Shown here one piece after another: positions 23,139 to 28,897 of a stretch of DNA of 28,897 nt. The first letter of the stretch is position 1. The number at the start of each line of letters is the position of its first letter. The translations under genes were made by a program, and so were the position numbers. The stretch covers positions 1 through 28,897 of the forward strand of contig NZ_CBFHHE010000025.1 of the NCBI RefSeq assembly GCF_965655635.1, in the 5' to 3' direction. The stretch comes from Nereida sp965655635. Lineage in GTDB: Bacteria > Pseudomonadota > Alphaproteobacteria > Rhodobacterales > Rhodobacteraceae. The notes under the pieces are model-generated. The model saw nothing but the letters and a program-made list of their open reading frames with translations. It searched no databases and was not told where the DNA came from.

Positions 23139-26100
23139 TGCCCCAAAACGATCATCAGCATGAGAAGCGCACGATTAAAGATGAAAAAGGCTTCATTAAA
23201 AACCCTCCCAGCCCTTTTGTAGAGCTTGGGATAAGCACCTGTTTTTCGTTTTTACGCGGCGCTTCGGATGCAGTTGATCTTGCAGTTACCGCTAATGCAT
23301 TAGGCTATGACAAACTTGGCTGCGCAGACCTCAACACAATGGCTGGTGTTGTACGGTTGCATGCGGAGGCTCGCAAAGCACAAGTTACACCTGTCATCGG
23401 GTGCCGTTTACAACTGGTCACAGGTGAAACATTCCTCGCTTATCCACGCGACCGTGCCGCGTATGGCAGGCTGTGCGCGCTACTGTCCAAAGGCAAAATG
23501 CAGATGACAGACGGCGCATGGCAAACCAAAGGCGCATGCGACATCACTTTGGACGATCTGGCCAGCCACAGCCAAGACGTGCAACTGATCCTAATTCCAA
23601 ACGAAAACATTGATCATTTCAGCGCTGGACTGCCTCGCTTGCAGCGCGCCCTACCAAGTATGAAATATATCGCCGCCAGCTATCTTTACTGCGGTGACGA
23701 CCGCGCGCGGATCAACCATCTTGATCAAATTTCACGCGCCAACGGGTTATCTATTCTGGCCACCAACGACGTTCAGTACCACGCCCCCGAGCGACGTCCG
23801 CTGCAAGATGTCATGACCTGCATTTTACACAAAACAACCATCCATAGAGCGGGTTTTTTATTGCAGGCAAATGCAGAGCGTCATTTGAAGTCACCGGCGC
23901 AAATGGAAGCGCTTTTTGCGCAGTGGCCTCATGCATTGCGAGCCACGCGTGAAGTTGCAGATGCGTGCCACTTTGATCTGCGGGAATTATCCTATGAATA
24001 CCCAAAAGAAACTGTGCCCCACGGACGTACAGCCCAAGAGCACCTTGAGAAACAAACATGGAACGGCGCTCGGTGGCGCTACCCCGAGGGAGTTCCCGCG
24101 ACTGTTACTGCCACTCTACACAAAGAGTTGGCGCTCATCGCCAAGCTGGATATTGCGCAATATTTCCTGACCATCCAAAATATTGTGAATTTCGCACGGC
24201 ATAAATGCAAACCGCCCATCTTGTGCCAAGGGCGTGGGTCTGCTGCCAACTCTGCGGTATGTTACGTTCTTGGTATAACGGCAGTTGATCCGGCAACCAA
24301 TGATTTGCTGTTTGAACGGTTCATAAGCGAAGAGCGCAAAGAGCCCCCGGACATCGACGTAGATTTTGAGCACGAACGGCGCGAAGAAGTTATTCAGCAT
24401 ATCTATGGCACCTATGGCCGCAATCGCGCAGCCCTATGTGCTACTGTAATTCACTACCGCCCCCGCATGGCCGTGCGCGAAGTGGGGAAGGTCATGGGAC
24501 TTTCCGAAGACATCACATCCGCGCTTTCCAAAACAATTTGGGGATCATGGGGGCGCGAAGTGGGCGCCCGTGAAGCGAAACAAGCAGGGCTTGATTTAAG
24601 TGATCCTTTGCTCGCACGTACAATTAAAATTGCAGATCAAATGATTGGAATGCCCCGCCACCTCGGCCAGCACGTAGGCGGCTTCATTCTAACTGAAAGC
24701 CCGCTGAGCCACACAGTGCCCATCGGAAATGGTGCAATGCCAGACCGAAGTTTTATTGAGTGGGACAAAGGCGACATAGAGGAGTTACGCATCCTTAAAG
24801 TAGATGTGCTAGCGCTTGGGATGCTCACCTGCATTCGAAAGGCCTTTGATCTGATCAAAGCACATCATGGGCGCGAAGTTACCCTTGCTACAGTCGAACA
24901 AGACGACGAAGCAGTCTATGATATGCTATGCAAAGGCGACAGCCTTGGCGTATTTCAGGTTGAAAGCAGGGCGCAAATGAACATGCTGCCAAGGCTCAAG
25001 CCGCGCGAGTTTTACGACCTAGTCATTCAAGTTGCGATTGTCCGACCCGGCCCAATCCAAGGCGACATGGTGCATCCATATTTACGCAGGCGTAGCGGCA
25101 AAGAGCCCGAGGAATACCCGTCCCCTGCCGCGCCCCATGACCCGGATGAACTGAAAAAAGTTCTGCATCGAACTAAAGGCGTGCCAATCTTTCAGGAGCA
25201 AGCGATGAAAGTGGCCATGGTGGCAGCCGAATTTTCGCCAGATGAGGCAAATCAGCTGCGCAAGGCAATGGCTACGTTTAGATCACGCGGCACGATTGGT
25301 GCACTAGAAGAAAAAATGGTCGGACGCATGATCAGGCGCGGTTATGATCCAGACTTTGCAAACCGCTGTTTTCATCAGATCAAAGGGTTCGGCGATTACG
25401 GATTTCCAGAAAGTCACGCCGCAAGCTTTGCTCATCTTGTTTATGTTTCGAGTTGGATCAAATATCATTATCCAGATGTCTTTTGCACCGCTCTGCTAAA
25501 CTCACAACCTATGGGCTTTTATGCACCCGCCCAGATTGTCCGAGACGCCCGCGAGCATGGCCTTACGGTCCACCCGCCCGATGTGAATTACAGCGGTTGG
25601 GACAATACTCTAGAGCCCGTAAGCATAGAGAAAAGCAAAAGCACTTTTGCCGTGCGCCTTGGCCTACGCCAAATAGATGGAATGCGACAAGACATGGCCC
25701 ACCGAATTATGCAGGCCCGCCATATGCCTTTCATAGATTTGCTCGACATCAAAAAACGCGCCCATCTTGATGCAGGGACAATCCGTAAATTAGCTGCGGC
25801 TGATGCTCTGCGCTCAATGCAACTAGATAGGCGGCAAGCTCTTTGGGACGCTCGCGCCCTTCAAGACACACCCGATTTACCGCTATTTCAAGACAAGCCT
25901 GACGAAGGTGGTGAAGTACAGTTTACTCTATCTCAAATGCCCCTTTGCGAGCATGTCGTTGCGGATTACCAAACCACCCGATTGTCTCTGAAGGCGCACC
26001 CAATGGCATTCTTGCGCAAAAGCATGACCAAGCAAGGGTATACAACGACCAAATCACTTGATCACATGCGAAACGGCCAACGGGTAAAGCTGGCTGGCAT

Positions 26101-26455
26101 TGTTCTGATCCGTCAACGCCCAGGTAGTGCAAAAGGGGTGTGCTTCATAACCTTAGAAGACGAACTTGGGGTCGCTAATTTAGTGATTTGGCCAAAGATG
26201 ATGGAGGCATTCCGCAAAGTAATAATGAGCGCACGCGTGATTGATGTGACAGGTGTCGTGCAACGCGCAGATGGCGTAATCCACTTGGTCGCCCACCACT
26301 TAGAAGATCGAAGCGATGCACTGGACCGCTTGTCTGATGACACCATCGTTACGCCACTTGCCCGTGCTGATGAGATCAAAAAAGCGCTGCCTAGCCCGCC
26401 ACATGGTCATCCACGTGATGCGCGTGTCATCCCCAAATCACGCGATTTTCACTAG
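23138..26455 (+). CDS. dnaE2: Error-prone DNA polymerase DnaE2
   Basis: This 1105-residue C-family polymerase inserts bases opposite lesions in the SOS response. An N-terminal PHP domain starts FVELGISTCFSFLRGAS (about residues 29-45). The palm contains GRGSAANSAVCYVLGIT and the catalytic PDIDVDF (residues 404-410, aspartates 405 and 407). Further conserved blocks are GQHVGGFILT, GDSLGVFQVESRAQMNMLPR and GFGDYGFPESHAASFAHLVY. A C-terminal OB-fold (VKLAGIVLIRQRPGSAKGV) follows. The ATG lies in a TGATG overlap with imuB. Length is near the family norm and no disruption is seen. It is the last gene of the LexA-controlled cassette. Confidence 0.95.
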   Translation: MPQNDHQHEKRTIKDEKGFIKNPPSPFVELGISTCFSFLRGASDAVDLAVTANALGYDKLGCADLNTMAGVVRLHAEARKAQVTPVIGCRLQLVTGETFLAYPRDRAAYGRLCALLSKGKMQMTDGAWQTKGACDITLDDLASHSQDVQLILIPNENIDHFSAGLPRLQRALPSMKYIAASYLYCGDDRARINHLDQISRANGLSILATNDVQYHAPERRPLQDVMTCILHKTTIHRAGFLLQANAERHLKSPAQMEALFAQWPHALRATREVADACHFDLRELSYEYPKETVPHGRTAQEHLEKQTWNGARWRYPEGVPATVTATLHKELALIAKLDIAQYFLTIQNIVNFARHKCKPPILCQGRGSAANSAVCYVLGITAVDPATNDLLFERFISEERKEPPDIDVDFEHERREEVIQHIYGTYGRNRAALCATVIHYRPRMAVREVGKVMGLSEDITSALSKTIWGSWGREVGAREAKQAGLDLSDPLLARTIKIADQMIGMPRHLGQHVGGFILTESPLSHTVPIGNGAMPDRSFIEWDKGDIEELRILKVDVLALGMLTCIRKAFDLIKAHHGREVTLATVEQDDEAVYDMLCKGDSLGVFQVESRAQMNMLPRLKPREFYDLVIQVAIVRPGPIQGDMVHPYLRRRSGKEPEEYPSPAAPHDPDELKKVLHRTKGVPIFQEQAMKVAMVAAEFSPDEANQLRKAMATFRSRGTIGALEEKMVGRMIRRGYDPDFANRCFHQIKGFGDYGFPESHAASFAHLVYVSSWIKYHYPDVFCTALLNSQPMGFYAPAQIVRDAREHGLTVHPPDVNYSGWDNTLEPVSIEKSKSTFAVRLGLRQIDGMRQDMAHRIMQARHMPFIDLLDIKKRAHLDAGTIRKLAAADALRSMQLDRRQALWDARALQDTPDLPLFQDKPDEGGEVQFTLSQMPLCEHVVADYQTTRLSLKAHPMAFLRKSMTKQGYTTTKSLDHMRNGQRVKLAGIVLIRQRPGSAKGVCFITLEDELGVANLVIWPKMMEAFRKVIMSARVIDVTGVVQRADGVIHLVAHHLEDRSDALDRLSDDTIVTPLARADEIKKALPSPPHGHPRDARVIPKSRDFH

Positions 26456-26505
26456 CGATCAGTTACAGCTTTGCGACATCTATAAAACCAACCCAGCACA
26501 CCAGA

Positions 26506-27878
26506 CTAATGGATGCGCACTCCTTGTCCTTCAATCACCTTCTGGACGGCCTGAACATCAACATCCTCAAAAGCAGTGTTGTTCTTTACAGACCACGCAG
26601 CCGCAACACCCGCACCCTGCCCCTGGACCACGCAGCACGCCATGTTTCGGGTCGCCACGTGTGAAATACGATCACCCCCTGTGGCCCGTCCTGCCACGAT
26701 CAGGTTCTTCACACCCTTAGGCAGCATCGACCGATAGGGGATGTGCATGTACCGCCCAGTGGTCGGCAAAATCAAAATGCCATAACCATCGATAAACTCC
26801 GGATAAATGCCGATGCTGTCCTCAAATCTAGAATGTCCGCGCACATCTTGTTCGGTCATATTATTTTATATACTGCATCAACTTAGCGCGTGTCGCGAAT
26901 CCCGATCGACATTCCATAGTTCCGCAGCCGCACGCCATCACAACCCGGTGTATATTGGCGAAGCGCGTCAATCGCGTGCATTGCTTGTTTGCGGCCCTCG
27001 ATCTCGAACTGCGTCATGCTGTCGGGGTCCGTACCATCGCATCCCGCCAGATGGATAAGTTTCATATAAGTCATTTCACCACTGTCGTGCACCGCGCCCC
27101 ACGTGCCACCAATCGTGTTCAAATGCGCAGGGATCACACCGTCGCGGATTGCCTGCTCAAATGGCTTGCCCAGAAACGGCGAAAACATCGTGTCTTCTTT
27201 GCCGGCCGTCTCAACCTCCCACTCGCCCGAGGACCAGTCTTTATAGGTCTGCGGATTACTGTGGACGCCCTCCATAAACTTGGTCTTATCCACACCAGCC
27301 AAATGGAACATGACGCTGGCGCCCTGCATTTCTTCGACGAGTGTTTTCGCCGTTGCGCAGCCAGCTCGGGCCGCAACATCAGCGTCGCCTGTGGCATCAA
27401 TAATGCGCTTGGCCAATATCGTCTGGCGCCCCGCTTTTGATTCCACAATCACTCCTGAAACAGCACCATCGGTTATGATGGGTGCTACAAACTGCCAGTG
27501 CAGCATCGGATGAATACCTGCTTCCTCAACAAGGCAATCAGCGACGAACTTAAAACCCTCGCTGTCCAACTCATAGCTGAGCGATTGGCTTTCAGGCACA
27601 GCGGTACCCGTTGCTTTGGCGCGCTCTTCAAACTCACGACCGATACCGTTTGCTTCGACGGTTTACTCGTGGCGGTACCATGCAAACCCTTCGACACCGA
27701 CGACAGTAATGTTGACGCCAAAACAACCAAAGCGCTCCAACAAGGTCACTTCCACACCACATCTCGCAGCCGCAAGCGCCGCGGCCAGACCAGCTGGGCC
27801 AGAGTCTACAACAAGCATGTCCGTTTTGTGAACCACAGGGATGTCACGCGCCGATTCCAAGATTGAAGTCAAAGACAT
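26506..27878 (-). pseudogene. Broken FAD-dependent oxidoreductase (FAD_oxidored type)
   Basis: Three pieces of one gene lie in order. Residues from 27878 carry the dinucleotide-binding strand MLVVDSGPAGLAAALAAARC and GCFGVNITVVGVEGFAWYRHE, then an in-frame TAA at 27663-27665. Reading on in the same frame gives TVEANGIGREFEERAKATG and the central domain (RIIDATGDADVAARAGCA) until a second in-frame TAA at 26883-26885. Beyond it the frame shifts: a few bases (ATAAT) interrupt the code near 26861-26866, and the C-terminal piece TEQDVRGHSRFEDSIGIYPE to VIEGQGVRIH continues in another frame down to 26506. The intact protein would have about 450 residues. The substrate is unknown. Start: GTG/ATG at 27878-27881, in a TGATG overlap with a 26-residue open frame. 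Confidence 0.85.
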
Positions 27879-27881
27879 CAC

Positions 27882-27976
27882 GCCGCCCGCATCAGCCGTC
27901 CGTTTCGCTCACCGGCTACGGTACTGCGGGCACGCACAGCCGCAATGATGTTTTACCCCTTCGCATGATCAGCAAG
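27882..27976 (-). other. Short spacer with a possible gene-tail relic
   Basis: Between the RND remnant and the oxidoreductase pseudogene a minus-strand open frame of about 26 codons ends IAAVRARSTVAGERNG...RAA, with its TGA overlapping the pseudogene start. The overlap has the geometry of an operon junction, so this may be the tail of a lost upstream gene. Nothing else is recognisable. Confidence 0.3.
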
Positions 27977-28312
27977 CTATCCTTGCCGTCGCTTTGCAAC
28001 AAGCATCAGCATCGCAGGTGTCACCACGAGCGTGAGCACAGTGGCAACGACTAAGCCACCCACAATGGCCGAAGACAGCTCGGTCCACCACTGCGTCGAT
28101 GGTGCGCCATACACGTTCTCGGGTGAAGAAATTCAGGTTCAGCCCGATCACTATTGGCATCAACCCCAAGGCAGTCGTCACCGAAGTCCAAATAACCGGC
28201 CGTAAACGCTGTGCTGCCGTCCGCAATGCCGCCTCCCAAGGCGATTGGCCCAGCTTCTGAGGTCATTGTATGTGTCAATCAAAACAATATTGTTGTTCAC
28301 CACGACCCCCAT
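27977..28312 (-). pseudogene. C-terminal remnant of an RND-family efflux transporter
   Basis: Three fragments in different frames read as the end of an AcrB-like inner-membrane pump. From 28312: MGVVVNNNIVLIDTYNDL, the conserved transmembrane helix 11 region. One lost base near 28261 breaks the frame, after which KLGQSPWEAALRTAAQRLRP and TSVTTALGLMPIVIGLNLNFF follow. A second frameshift near 28112-28115 leads to YGAPSTQWWTELSSAIVGGL and LVVTPAMLMLVAKR, ending in TAG at 27977-27979. The intact protein would exceed 1,000 residues, so most of the gene is missing or decayed. It cannot function. Confidence 0.85.
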
Positions 28313-28823
28313 CTCGGGCACTGCGCCGGACGGTACCAGCACCAACCCATTCGGCACACCATAGCACGGATTATCGCCAGCATTATTTATGGGGCAAATC
28401 CCAACTGATGGTCAGCAACAACACATCAGCGGTCGTTCGGCTTTGGGTGACGCCCCAAAACGGCTACTAAGAAGAAGCGCGTATCCGCGATTTCTGGGCT
28501 GCGGGCGATGATAAGGTGATCTTCCGCAAGGCTCTCTGACAAACCAACGCCCTTTGCCGCATCACCGGCGGAGGGCTCCTTTGCAGACATTCATGCGCAG
28601 CGCAGCATCGTGCACTTTGGCCTCACAGCTGCCGTTTGCTGCAATACCTACCAAAGTCGGGTTTAGGCTTGAAGCTACCGTACCGCGGTTTGGGGCGTTT
28701 TCATCCTGCTACATGACGTGACGCACAATGCGGTCCGCGCTCTAAACGTAGCGCCGGACATTCACGGAGCGCCAAGGGCCACCCTGGGGTGTCTGTTAAC
28801 GTATTGATAATGTTTTATTGTGT
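28313..28823. other. Degenerate DNA without a recognisable gene
   Basis: No convincing coding frame is seen on either strand in about 500 bases. The minus strand next to the RND remnant may hold more of that gene in decayed form (up to about 28370). A plus-strand frame from 28409 reads through a TAA at 28468 into EEARIRDFWAAGDDKVIFRK and stops at 28540. A minus-strand stretch at about 28437-28595 reads SESLAEDHLIIARSPEIADT. Neither was identified. The region looks like an eroded intergenic or pseudogene tract. Confidence 0.5.

Positions 28824-28897
<74 letters not shown>

Noticed and set aside
27663..27665. Stop-codon recoding (TAA read as sense) in the oxidoreductase
   Set aside because: A second TAA and a frameshift in the same gene, and normal stop use elsewhere, make plain inactivation the simpler explanation.
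27498..27866. A 122-codon plus-strand frame across the oxidoreductase pseudogene
   Set aside because: It is the reverse complement of readable oxidoreductase sequence and has no family features of its own.

Overview
The window looks like chromosomal DNA of a marine alphaproteobacterium of the Roseobacter group (Rhodobacteraceae). The evidence is a BztABCD-type amino-acid ABC transporter, a rarA-crcB-rluA-ATP12 gene string next to rplQ, an ImuA-ImuB-DnaE2 mutasome under a GAAC-N7-GAAC LexA box (the alphaproteobacterial form), and an initiator tRNA of alphaproteobacterial type. This assignment is inference from gene content; no database was searched.

Layout: (1) 1-1118, plus strand: the end of a sterol desaturase/fatty acid hydroxylase-type protein, overlapped by a small iron-sulfur protein. 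(2) 1180-5881, minus strand: bztA-bztB-bztC-bztD, with a hairpin terminator behind bztA that probably raises binding-protein output over the permeases. (3) 6098-9534, minus strand: rarA, crcB, an RluA-family pseudouridine synthase and an ATP12-type chaperone, tightly packed. (4) 9674-19390, minus strand: the ribosomal supercluster rpmC-rpsQ-rplN-rplX-rplE-rpsN-rpsH-rplF-rplR-rpsE-rpmD-rplO-secY-adk-rpsM-rpsK-rpoA-rplQ. It begins at rpmC; rplP and the rest of the S10 genes are not next to it. A promoter-like element precedes rpmC. A strong terminator followed by a second promoter-like element lies between rpmD and rplO, so the cluster appears to be split into several transcription units. (5) 19614-20231, plus strand: a putative 2OG-Fe(II) oxygenase. 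(6) 20297-20833: the C-terminal stumps of a PutA-like gene (minus) and a creatinase-like gene (plus), abutting head to head as if one deletion had removed both 5' ends. (7) 21026-26455, plus strand: imuA-imuB-dnaE2, the SOS-inducible error-prone translesion synthesis cassette. (8) 26506 to about 28800, minus strand: decayed DNA, with an FAD-dependent oxidoreductase pseudogene (two nonsense codons and a frameshift), an RND transporter remnant (two frameshifts) and unrecognisable sequence. (9) 28824-28897, minus strand: an initiator tRNA cut by the window edge.

The core (regions 2-5 and 7) is intact and conventional. I do not see a previously undescribed system. The unusual points are the apparent splitting of the ribosomal operon, TTG start codons for rpsM and the ATP12 gene, strong hairpins inside the ribosomal cluster, a double palindrome upstream of bztA, and the gene decay on both sides of the mutasome cassette.
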